Source: Clostridium sp. UBA4746 (GTDB lineage: Bacteria; Bacillota; Clostridia; Clostridiales; Clostridiaceae). From it: a DNA stretch of 6,659 nt. The notes under the pieces were generated by a model. It was not told the origin of the DNA. It worked only from the letters and a program-made list of their open reading frames with translations, and ran no database searches. The position numbers and the translations under genes are program-made. Position 1 is the stretch's first letter; every line of letters starts with the position of its first letter. The stretch covers positions 3,049 through 9,707 of the forward strand of contig DHIM01000002.1 of assembly GCA_002403785.1 (NCBI GenBank), given 5' to 3'. This document shows positions 1 through 6,227 of this stretch, in pieces.

Positions 1-45
1 TTATTACTTGTAAAGTAAATTATAAAAGAAGGAGACTGAATTATT

Positions 46-1086
46 ATGAAAAAGACAAAAGTTCTAATTGTATCTGATGGAGGAGTTACTTCTAAACTAA
101 TGGAAAAAATGTTTGAGCTTGAACAATATGGTGCTGAAGTATCTATGATAGAAGACAAAGATATGTATGCTATGGGACCTATTACTGACCGTATGCTTCA
201 AATTGAATTAGGTGGTGTTGCTGCTGCTCCTACTTACAAGCCTCTACTAGATGCTTGCAAGGATAAAGATATTATAGTGGTACATGTTGCTTCTATAAAT
301 AAAGAGATCATTAAAGCTTGCGAGAATTTAAAGGTTGCTGCTGTATTACGAGGAGGTTATGAAAATGCTGATATAGAAGAATTAACTGAACGTGGCATTA
401 AGCTTATAAATGCACCATGGAGGAGTGCTCATGCTGTAGCTGATTTTACTGTTGGTATGATGATTGCTGAAAATAAGAATATCGCTCGTAGTCATAAGTT
501 AATTCATGATGGAAAATGGTGCAAAAACTTTGTGAACCAAGAATATATCCATGATATGCGTACATGTACTGTAGGCATCATTGGATTTGGTTATATTGGA
601 CGACAGGTTGTTAAAAGGTTAAGTGGTTTTGGTTCTAAAGTTATTATATATGATCCATTTATGGATCCTAAGGTTATCAAAGAAGCTGGATGTACACCAG
701 TAACATTTGAGGAGTTATTAGCACAATCTGATTTTGTTACAGTGCACATACGTCTTTCAGATAAGACCACTAAGTTCATTGGGGCAAAAGAATTTTCTCA
801 AATGAAATCTACTGCATATTTAATAAATACTGCACGTGCTGGTATAGTTGATACAGATGCTCTTATTAATGCTTTACAAACAAAATCTATTGGTGGGGCC
901 GCTATCGATGTATTTGATGAAGAGCCATTACCTATTGATAGTCCATTCTTGAAATTAGAAAATATTACACTTACGTCGCACTTAGCAGGTACATCATGTG
1001 ATACTATGCGTAATTCTGTTGAAATAGGTTTTGATGATATTAAAAATTATTTGCAAGGTTTACCAATGCAAAATGTACGCAACTAA
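46..1086 (+). CDS. D-isomer-specific 2-hydroxyacid dehydrogenase (YoaD-like), paralogue 1
   Basis: 346 residues, a full-length cytoplasmic NAD-dependent dehydrogenase of the D-2-hydroxyacid / phosphoglycerate dehydrogenase superfamily, which interconverts a 2-hydroxyacid and its 2-keto acid. Seen: a split substrate-binding domain (about 1-125 and 310-346) around a Rossmann domain with GFGYIG at 180-185. Asp203 ends the second strand (IYDPF), which favours NAD over NADP. The catalytic triad is complete: Arg264 in NTARAG, Glu293 in DEEP, His312 in SHLAG. The substrate loop reads LRGGYEN (101-107), and ADFTVGMMIAE (132-142) is typical of the YoaD-like branch. An AGAAGGAG SD (27-34) lies 11 bases before the ATG, slightly far. 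Ten of 12 Arg codons are CGN, unlike the neighbouring genes. The family assignment is firm; the substrate is unknown. It may end an upstream operon, because a promoter-like sequence follows it. Confidence 0.93.
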   Translation: MKKTKVLIVSDGGVTSKLMEKMFELEQYGAEVSMIEDKDMYAMGPITDRMLQIELGGVAAAPTYKPLLDACKDKDIIVVHVASINKEIIKACENLKVAAVLRGGYENADIEELTERGIKLINAPWRSAHAVADFTVGMMIAENKNIARSHKLIHDGKWCKNFVNQEYIHDMRTCTVGIIGFGYIGRQVVKRLSGFGSKVIIYDPFMDPKVIKEAGCTPVTFEELLAQSDFVTVHIRLSDKTTKFIGAKEFSQMKSTAYLINTARAGIVDTDALINALQTKSIGGAAIDVFDEEPLPIDSPFLKLENITLTSHLAGTSCDTMRNSVEIGFDDIKNYLQGLPMQNVRN

Positions 1087-1113
1087 GCATTAACAGATTT
1101 TACTAATTCATTG

Positions 1114-1140
1114 TTGACAAGTAAGTGGTGAATATATAAT
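1114..1140 (+). promoter_or_regulatory. Putative sigma-A promoter upstream of the GlpP-like gene
   Basis: TTGACA (1114-1119) and TATAAT (1135-1140) both match the vegetative consensus exactly, separated by 15 bases, which is shorter than the usual 17. An alternative pairing of the same -10 with TTGTTG (1111-1116) gives an 18-base spacer but a weaker -35. Transcription would start near 1147, inside an SD-like AGGGAGGT stretch (1146-1153), leaving a leader of about 45 bases before the ATG at 1191. The position between the first dehydrogenase and the regulator suggests that the regulator, second dehydrogenase, aldolase and PTS genes can be transcribed independently of gene 1. Inferred from sequence match only. 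Confidence 0.5.
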
Positions 1141-1190
1141 GTAAAAGGGAGGTAATATAGATAAAATAGAATGAATAGGAGAATGAAACG

Positions 1191-1757
1191 ATGGATATGC
1201 AAGGAAACAAATTTTTAATAATTCCCTCTGTGAGGATGATTAAAGATCTAGCATATGCGCTTACACTTGATAATCCATACATACTATTAAGTGAAACTCA
1301 TATAGGCAATTTAAGATCTCTTGCAGATATGTGTCATAAAGCTAATAAAAAGGTAATAGTTAATCTGGAATTGATAGGAGGTTTAAATCTAGATAAAATA
1401 GGAATTCTTTTTTTAAAACAGTTGTATAAAGTTGATGTCGTAATTGGTGCTAGTACATCTAAGATAAATATGTTGAACAATATTGGAGTAGATACAATAC
1501 AAAGAATTACATTAATGGATTCTAAGTCTTTTGATACTTCGTTAAAATCTATTCCAGGTTCTAAATGTGCTGCGATAGAAATAAGACCATGCATTTATGG
1601 TATAAAGTTTATCGAAAAAATAAGAAAAGTTAAAAATGTGCCATTGTTTTTGGGTGGGTTTATTGATGATGTAGATATGATTCATAAGGCGAAAGAAGCT
1701 GGATTTGTAGGAGCTACTACAAGTTGTAAATCCTTGTGGGACATGAAAACAAAATAA
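1191..1757 (+). CDS. GlpP-family (glycerol-3-phosphate-responsive) RNA antiterminator
   Basis: 188 residues, close to the length of Bacillus subtilis GlpP, which binds glycerol-3-phosphate and the glpD leader mRNA to stop early termination. Seen, by recall of that family: an N-terminal IIPSVR (10-15) equivalent to LPAIR; HIGNL (37-41), where GlpP has HLGQL; VNLELIGGL (57-65), where GlpP has VHVDLIQGI; QRITLMD (104-110); and the C-terminal FLGGFI (153-158) followed by GATTSCKSLW (174-183), the likely phosphate-binding end of a TIM-barrel-like fold. The usual family motif EVLPGI is EIRPCI here (130-135). Start: AGGAG at 1177-1181 sits 9 bases before the ATG; the in-frame Met at 1197 would be too far. 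No glycerol genes are nearby. By position it should regulate the downstream dehydrogenase, aldolase and PTS genes, perhaps in response to their phosphorylated intermediate. Family firm, ligand unknown. Confidence 0.88.
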   Translation: MDMQGNKFLIIPSVRMIKDLAYALTLDNPYILLSETHIGNLRSLADMCHKANKKVIVNLELIGGLNLDKIGILFLKQLYKVDVVIGASTSKINMLNNIGVDTIQRITLMDSKSFDTSLKSIPGSKCAAIEIRPCIYGIKFIEKIRKVKNVPLFLGGFIDDVDMIHKAKEAGFVGATTSCKSLWDMKTK

Positions 1758-1787
1758 ATTAAAATACCATTGAATAATTTAAATAAA

Positions 1788-1793
1788 AGGAGG
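1788..1793 (+). promoter_or_regulatory. Ribosome binding site that sets the start of dehydrogenase 2
   Basis: A perfect AGGAGG lies 7 bases before the ATG at 1801 but only 1 base before the in-frame ATG at 1795. Initiation at 1801 (protein MKIVGIG...) is therefore preferred; the two choices differ by just two residues (Met-Ser). Confidence 0.8.
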
Positions 1794-1800
1794 AATGAGC

Positions 1801-2850
1801 ATGAAAATAGTTGGGATAGGTGACTCATTAATTCCAGAGAACTACATTAAAGAAGGATTTAAAAACTTTGAAGAGCAGGGAGTTAAAGTAGAAACTATTC
1901 AATGGAGGCTGGAAAGTTATAAAGAACTACAAAACATTAATCTTATGGTCGAAACTGGAGGGAGTGAAGCGTATGAGCCACCCCAATATATTTTTGATGC
2001 GGTAAAAGATGCAGATATTATCATTACGCAATTTTGTCCAATAACAAAAAAAATGATTGATTATTGCTATAATTTAAAAGCTGTTGGTGTTTTAAGAGGC
2101 GGATATGAAAATATAAATTTGCAGTATGCAGATGAAAAAGGAATTATTGTATTTAACACACCAGGAAGAAATGCGAATGCCGTGGCTGATTTCACAGTGG
2201 GACTTCTAATTTCTGAATGCAGAAATATATCAAAGAGTCATTTAAATTTAAAAGATTGTAAATGGGTTAGAGATTATACAAATGTTGATTCTGTTCCTGA
2301 TTTAGCTGATAAAATAGTAGGAATTATTGGTTTTGGAGAAATAGGAAGAAAAGTTGCAAAAAGATTAGCCGGTTTTGATATGAAGATTGTAGCATATGAT
2401 CCTTTTTTTAAGGGCAAAGTTTTAGAGGTGGAAATGGTGTCATTAGAAAAATTAATGAAAATTTCTGATTTTGTGACTTTACATGCAAGGTTAACAAAAG
2501 ATACGGAAGGGCTAATAAATAAAGATTTATTAAGCTTAATGAAGCCAACTGCATACTTAATTAATTCAGCAAGATCTGGGTTAATTGATGAAAAGGCATT
2601 GTATGATGCATTAAAAAACAAAAAAATTATTGGTGCTGCATTAGATGTTTTCGATGAAGAGCCACCAAGTAAAGAGTATCCATTGCTTACTTTAGAAAAT
2701 ATTACCGTAACACCTCATTTAGCTGGTGGAACTAAAGATGCATTTACTAATTCACCAAAACTTTTAGCATCTGAAATGATTAAATTTTTAACTGGTGTTG
2801 AGTCAAGATATGTTGTAAATAAGGAAACTTATAGCGAAAAATACGAATAG
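1801..2850 (+). CDS. D-isomer-specific 2-hydroxyacid dehydrogenase (YoaD-like), paralogue 2
   Basis: 349 residues from the preferred start at 1801. It is paralogous to the dehydrogenase at 46-1086 along its whole length and belongs to the same NAD-dependent 2-hydroxyacid dehydrogenase superfamily. Seen: GFGEIG at 177-182 (nucleotide binding), Asp200 in AYDPF (NAD preference), catalytic Arg258 in NSARSG, Glu287 in DEEP and His306 in PHLAGG. The substrate loop LRGGYEN (98-104) is identical to that of paralogue 1. NTPGRNANAVADFTVGL (119-135) closely fits the YoaD-like subgroup as I recall it, whereas paralogue 1 has APWRSAH there. All ten Arg codons are AGA/AGG. The gene follows the GlpP-like gene by 43 bases and precedes the aldolase by 98, so an operon is likely. 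Expected role: oxidising or reducing a hydroxy/keto acid derived from the PTS substrate. Family firm; substrate is inference. Confidence 0.93.
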   Translation: MKIVGIGDSLIPENYIKEGFKNFEEQGVKVETIQWRLESYKELQNINLMVETGGSEAYEPPQYIFDAVKDADIIITQFCPITKKMIDYCYNLKAVGVLRGGYENINLQYADEKGIIVFNTPGRNANAVADFTVGLLISECRNISKSHLNLKDCKWVRDYTNVDSVPDLADKIVGIIGFGEIGRKVAKRLAGFDMKIVAYDPFFKGKVLEVEMVSLEKLMKISDFVTLHARLTKDTEGLINKDLLSLMKPTAYLINSARSGLIDEKALYDALKNKKIIGAALDVFDEEPPSKEYPLLTLENITVTPHLAGGTKDAFTNSPKLLASEMIKFLTGVESRYVVNKETYSEKYE

Positions 2851-2935
2851 ATGTATTAAGTTATGAATTTGAATTTAAAAATAAGTATAGATATCGTAAC
2901 TTGTGGAATGCCAATGAGGTAATAGTAACGAAGAT

Positions 2936-2941
2936 GGGAGG
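2936..2941 (+). promoter_or_regulatory. Ribosome binding site that sets the start of the aldolase
   Basis: GGGAGG lies 7 bases before the ATG at 2949. The reading frame is open back to an ATG at 2901, but that ATG has no SD, and the 16 extra residues do not resemble the aldolase N-terminus, which normally begins just before a motif like LESILSDARKNKYAVGAF. The start at 2949 is chosen. Confidence 0.85.
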
Positions 2942-2948
2942 AATTAAA

Positions 2949-3842
2949 ATGGGATTAGCAAATTTAGAAAGTATATTAAGCGATGCAAGAAAAAACAAGT
3001 ATGCAGTAGGTGCATTTGATGTAAGCAATAATGATATGGCTATGGCAGTTATAGAGGTAGCAGAAGAACTAAAATCACCAGTAATTTTAATGGGATTAAA
3101 GGTTGATCTAGAAGGAGATAGGCTACAATATTGGACAACTGCACTAAAAGCAATGGCGGAGAAGGCTAGTGTACCTGTTTGTTTACATTTAGATCATGCA
3201 ATAGATGTGGATTTTATTAAGAAGTCAATAGATAATGGGTTTACATCAGTTATGTTTGATGGATCTGTACTACCATTAGAGGAAAATATAAGAATTACTA
3301 AAGAAATTGTAGAATATGCACATAAATTCAATGTATCCGTAGAAGCAGAATTAGGCCATGTTGGTGATGGAATTGTAGGGAATTCAGAAACAGGAGCAAT
3401 AAAAGATGATAAGGATGCATACGATAATCCAGACGATTTTTTAACAAATCCAGAAGAAATGGAATATTTCATTAAGAGTACAGGTGTTGATGCATTAGCT
3501 GTTGCAGTTGGAACTGCACATGGTGTATATGTAAAAGAGCCTAAACTACACTTTGATAGACTAGATACTTTAAATAAAATTTCAACAGTACCAATGGTAA
3601 TGCATGGTGGATCGGGAACCCCTGATGAAGCAATAAAAAAATCTGTTGAACTTGGGATATGTAAATTAAATATATTTTCAGAAATGCTAGCAGGGTTCTT
3701 TACATCACTAAAGGAACTGCTAAACAGTAAGGAACAAATGTCTATTTGGCCAATTACAGCTTATGCTCGACCATTAGAAGCAATGAAAGATGTTGTTAGA
3801 GATAAAATGCTATTATTAGGATCTAATAATAGGGCAAAATAA
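2949..3842 (+). CDS. Class II ketose-bisphosphate aldolase (Fba/GatY/IolJ family)
   Basis: 297 residues, a zinc-dependent cytoplasmic TIM-barrel aldolase. The family splits ketose-1-phosphate or bisphosphate compounds into DHAP and an aldehyde. Seen: AVGAFDVSN (19-27); HLDHA (80-84) with catalytic Asp82 and zinc ligand His83; SVMFDGS (100-106); AELGHVG (133-139) with Glu134; VGTAHGVY (187-194) with zinc ligand His191; MHGGSG (218-223) with zinc ligand His219 and phosphate-binding glycines; and KLNIFSE (239-245), where most relatives have K-[VI]-N-[IV]-x-T-E. The loop at about 139-168 is longer than the GG-x-E-D-D loop of fructose and tagatose bisphosphate aldolases. It sits between the 2-hydroxyacid dehydrogenase and the PTS genes, suggesting cleavage of the phosphorylated PTS product or a derivative. 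Fructose-1,6-bisphosphate, tagatose-1,6-bisphosphate or an IolJ-type keto-acid phosphate are all possible substrates; the sequence alone does not decide. Confidence 0.9.
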   Translation: MGLANLESILSDARKNKYAVGAFDVSNNDMAMAVIEVAEELKSPVILMGLKVDLEGDRLQYWTTALKAMAEKASVPVCLHLDHAIDVDFIKKSIDNGFTSVMFDGSVLPLEENIRITKEIVEYAHKFNVSVEAELGHVGDGIVGNSETGAIKDDKDAYDNPDDFLTNPEEMEYFIKSTGVDALAVAVGTAHGVYVKEPKLHFDRLDTLNKISTVPMVMHGGSGTPDEAIKKSVELGICKLNIFSEMLAGFFTSLKELLNSKEQMSIWPITAYARPLEAMKDVVRDKMLLLGSNNRAK

Positions 3843-3909
3843 AAATATTAGGTAAAATTCGATTTAGTTTGTATATTCAATAAATATGTAAAGAGGGAGA
3901 CGAAAATAT

Positions 3910-4209
3910 ATGAAAGATAAAATAAAAATTCTATGTTGTTGTGGAGCAGGAATATGCACATCAAATTACTTAAAAGAGGATATTGAAGACAGGATTAAAC
4001 AAGAAGGATTTAAAAATGTAAAAATTGAAATCTGTAGAGTAAGTGATTTAGAGGATTCTATAGATGGAGCTGATCTACTTGTTACAACTGTGCAGTTAAA
4101 GAAAACGTATCCAATTCCAATGGTAAGGGCTTTAGGAATAATGCTTGATGATGTAGCTGCTAAAAAAGCATTGGATGAGATAGTAGAAGAAATCAAGAAA
4201 ATACAATAA
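3910..4209 (+). CDS. PTS IIB component, galactitol (Gat) family
   Basis: 99 residues, a small cytoplasmic phosphocarrier that takes phosphate from IIA on a cysteine and passes it to the substrate bound by IIC. Seen: the N-terminal P-loop ILCCCGAGICTSNY (7-20), corresponding to the CGGAVATST loop of E. coli GatB, so Cys11 is the predicted phosphorylation site. EICRVSDLED (40-49) and GADLLVTT (53-60) match the CRV and CTT regions of GatB. The length is normal for the family (GatB is about 94 residues). Oddly, four cysteines (9, 10, 11 and 16) crowd the loop. A GAGGGAG SD (3893-3899) lies 10 bases before the ATG. It lies 67 bases after the aldolase and 90 before IIC. Family assignment is strong; the transported substrate is unknown. 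Confidence 0.9.
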   Translation: MKDKIKILCCCGAGICTSNYLKEDIEDRIKQEGFKNVKIEICRVSDLEDSIDGADLLVTTVQLKKTYPIPMVRALGIMLDDVAAKKALDEIVEEIKKIQ

Positions 4210-4251
4210 TAAACATTATAATTTAATCTATAATAAGATTGTGAATTACCG

Positions 4252-4263
4252 ACTAGGTCTAGT
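4252..4263 (+). repeat. Short inverted repeat in the IIB-IIC gap
   Basis: ACTAG-GT-CTAGT is a 5-bp perfect inverted repeat with a 2-base centre, 36 bases before the IIC start. The loop is too small for a stable RNA hairpin, so it would act, if at all, as a DNA operator half-site pair. An adjoining GTATAC (4262-4267) is also palindromic. The rest of the 90-base gap shows only a weak 5-bp AATCT/AGATT stem (4225-4240). Could be chance in AT-rich DNA. Confidence 0.2.
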
Positions 4264-4284
4264 ATACAGTTATAAATAATTTTT

Positions 4285-4291
4285 AGGGGGG
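4285..4291 (+). promoter_or_regulatory. Unusual G-run ribosome binding site of the IIC gene
   Basis: AGGGGGG, with six consecutive Gs in otherwise AT-rich DNA, lies 8 bases before the ATG at 4300. It pairs with the CCUCC anti-SD only imperfectly, unlike the AGGAGG sites of the IIA and dehydrogenase 2 genes, and may give weaker or slippage-prone initiation. Confidence 0.55.
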
Positions 4292-4299
4292 ATAGTATT

Positions 4300-5574
4300 A
4301 TGGGATTTATACATTTAATAAATACAACCTTATCAGCTTTTTTCGGATTTGATTCTACTGTAACTGTAATAAGTGTTATTCTTATAGTTTCGCTGATTGT
4401 AAGAGTTCCACTGAGGAAAGCAATACTTGGTTCATTGAAAGTTTCAATAGGACTTACCGGTATATTTCTTGTTGTAGATTTAATACAGTCACAGATGGCG
4501 ACGCCAATAGCAAACTTGATTTCAATTTATGGACTTAATAAAAGTATAACGGACATTGGTTGGGGTTCTTTGGGATATGCTTTTGGAAATACGTATGGTT
4601 ATTTTGGTGTATTAGTATTTTTAGTAGCAAATGTATTTTTAGTATCTATAAGATATACCCAAACTTTGTATGTAGATGTTTTTAATACATGGAGACCTAT
4701 GTTACTCGGAGGTATGGTAGGGGTTGCTAGTGGAAGTTTTTTGATTGCTACAGCAGCTGTAATAATATTCCTTATGATAGATGTAAAAGTAGCGGATGTC
4801 GCAGCCCCATATATAGAAAAAATTAATAATTTTCCTCCTGGTGGTTCATGGCCTCATGGTGGACATTTTTCCTTCCAGTCGTGTATTTCAATACCTATTG
4901 AATGGGTTTTAAAAAGAACACCTGTTATCAAGAATATAAATCTCCAGGCTGAAACTATAGAAGAAAAGTTTGGTATATTCGGTGAAACTTCAGTGATGGG
5001 AGCAATATTAGGTATCTTAATTGGTTTATTTAGTCAGATAGGAATTATGCCTTCCTTCTTGCTTGGAGTTAAGATGGCTGCAGCATTTGTACTTCTTCCT
5101 AGAATGGCTGCAATACTTGTAGAAGGATGGTTCCCAGTTATAAAAGCTTCAAGAAAGATGATTGTTAGTAAACTTAAAAGGGACGATGTGCGTATAGCCC
5201 TTGATTGTTCAACCGTTATAGGACATCCAGCTGTTATTCCTACAACATTAATTATGTATCCGTTGGCGTTAATTATATCTGTTTTCCTTCCAGGAAATCA
5301 AATGATTGCTTCTGTAAGTTTAATAATAATTCTTTGGCAAAGTGCTGCAGTTAATGCTATTACTGAAGGGAATATTGCCCACAACATAATTATACTTTCC
5401 ATAATAACTTGCCTATTCTGTTGGGGTGCTACTTTAATGGCTGGACCTATGACTCAGTTAGCTAGTACTCTTGGATATAATCCTGCTAAAGGATTAATAT
5501 CCACTTGGGATGCTGCAGGTACTCCTGAAATAGTTATCGTATATAAAATATTCTCATGGTTATTTCACTTCTAA
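4300..5574 (+). CDS. PTS IIC component, galactitol (GatC) family permease
   Basis: 424 residues, a polytopic inner-membrane permease that binds and translocates the PTS substrate while IIB phosphorylates it. Hydrophobic segments are visible at about 20-36, 43-62, 92-117, 134-160, 232-266, 304-330, 337-352 and 362-382. Motifs shared with E. coli GatC, from memory: DVFNTWRPM (126-134) for DIWNIWHM; KFGIFGET (223-230) for KFGPFGEP; VIGHPAV (306-312) for LLGHTAV; LPGNQ (330-334); TEGNI (355-359) for HRGNL; and AGTPE (406-410) near the C-terminus. WPHGGHFSF (184-192) aligns with the IPHGTSAYM loop. The protein stops soon after AGTPE, whereas GatC (about 451 residues) continues through a further hydrophobic stretch. 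Homology to GatC is to the family and does not prove galactitol as substrate; galactitol genes such as gatD are not seen here. Confidence 0.9.
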   Translation: MGFIHLINTTLSAFFGFDSTVTVISVILIVSLIVRVPLRKAILGSLKVSIGLTGIFLVVDLIQSQMATPIANLISIYGLNKSITDIGWGSLGYAFGNTYGYFGVLVFLVANVFLVSIRYTQTLYVDVFNTWRPMLLGGMVGVASGSFLIATAAVIIFLMIDVKVADVAAPYIEKINNFPPGGSWPHGGHFSFQSCISIPIEWVLKRTPVIKNINLQAETIEEKFGIFGETSVMGAILGILIGLFSQIGIMPSFLLGVKMAAAFVLLPRMAAILVEGWFPVIKASRKMIVSKLKRDDVRIALDCSTVIGHPAVIPTTLIMYPLALIISVFLPGNQMIASVSLIIILWQSAAVNAITEGNIAHNIIILSIITCLFCWGATLMAGPMTQLASTLGYNPAKGLISTWDAAGTPEIVIVYKIFSWLFHF

Positions 5575-5637
5575 TTAGAAAAATATTTGTAGTCTAAGTG
5601 ATATATTCAGGGAGAAAATTAAAAGGAGGATAATACT

Positions 5638-6111
5638 ATGAATAATGAAACCGAAGTATTTTATGATGTAGTAATGATGAAAAATATAAAAACAAAGGAA
5701 GAGGCAATAAGCTACCTAGCTAATCATTTGCAGGAAAAAGGGTATGTAAATGAAAGTTATGGACTTGCCACAATAGAAAGGGAGCTAATTTATCCGACTG
5801 CACTTCCTACAAAACCTATAGGCATTGCGGTGCCACATTCTGTAGCTGAAAATGTTATAAAACAGGCAGTTGTGCTTGGAATAACTGATAATTTTGTTGA
5901 ATTTAATGAAATGGGTAACGAAGATTCTAAAGTTAATGTTGGAATAATATTTTTACTTGCATTAAAAGGTGAAAATAATCATCTCAACTATCTAAGAAAC
6001 ATTGTCAATTATTGTAAAGTTGAGGCTAATGTTACAAGACTTTATGAGGCTAAATCTGTCGATGAAGCTTATAAAATTTTCAAATGTAAAATATTAAATA
6101 CAGAGAAATAA
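5638..6111 (+). CDS. PTS IIA component, fructose/galactitol type (GatA-like)
   Basis: 157 residues, a soluble PTS EIIA type-2 domain protein that accepts phosphate from HPr on a histidine and hands it to IIB. Seen: ATIERELIYPTALPT (44-58), where E. coli GatA has ERE..YPTGLPT, then IGIAVPHS (61-68) with His67 as the phosphorylated residue. VNVGIIFLLALKG (99-111), then NHLNYLRNIVNY (114-125), are the usual C-terminal strands and helix. The length fits GatA (about 150 residues). A perfect AGGAGG (5624-5629) lies 8 bases before the ATG. It is the third gene of a separate-subunit IIB-IIC-IIA set, 63 bases after IIC. The next gene encodes enzyme I, after a 203-base gap. Family assignment is firm; substrate unknown. 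Confidence 0.9.
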   Translation: MNNETEVFYDVVMMKNIKTKEEAISYLANHLQEKGYVNESYGLATIERELIYPTALPTKPIGIAVPHSVAENVIKQAVVLGITDNFVEFNEMGNEDSKVNVGIIFLLALKGENNHLNYLRNIVNYCKVEANVTRLYEAKSVDEAYKIFKCKILNTEK

Positions 6112-6227
6112 AGTATTTTATAAGAGAAAGTCTTTATTATAGTGTACTAGCAATAGACATAGAGGGAAGATGGAATAATATACTTTTAGTGTCAAGGCGT
6201 ATATTTACTAGTTTTCTGTGGATATAA

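Noticed and set aside
1087..1113. Terminator after the first dehydrogenase
   Set aside because: No hairpin with a U-tract is visible in this stretch, so the end of any upstream transcript cannot be placed.
1146..1153. AGGGAGGT as the SD of an extra small gene before the GlpP-like gene
   Set aside because: No ATG, GTG or TTG occurs at 5-12 bases downstream. The ATG at 1171 is too far and out of frame with the regulator, giving no recognisable product.
1184..1197. Possible catabolite-repression (cre) site around TGAAACGATGGATA
   Set aside because: The central CG is out of register with the cre consensus and the second half does not match. No other convincing cre was seen in the gaps.
2274..2621. 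Open frame of 115 codons on the minus strand inside dehydrogenase 2
   Set aside because: It is wholly antisense to a gene with all catalytic motifs; serine-rich, low-complexity translation typical of a shadow frame. The same applies to the other minus-strand frames inside genes.
2901..2948. Longer aldolase start at 2901, adding 16 residues
   Set aside because: No SD precedes 2901, while GGGAGG is ideally placed for 2949, where the family's normal N-terminus begins.
5569..5580. Perfect 12-base palindrome TTCTAATTAGAA over the IIC stop codon
   Set aside because: All A/T-rich with no loop and no U-tract; expected by chance at this composition and too weak for a terminator.
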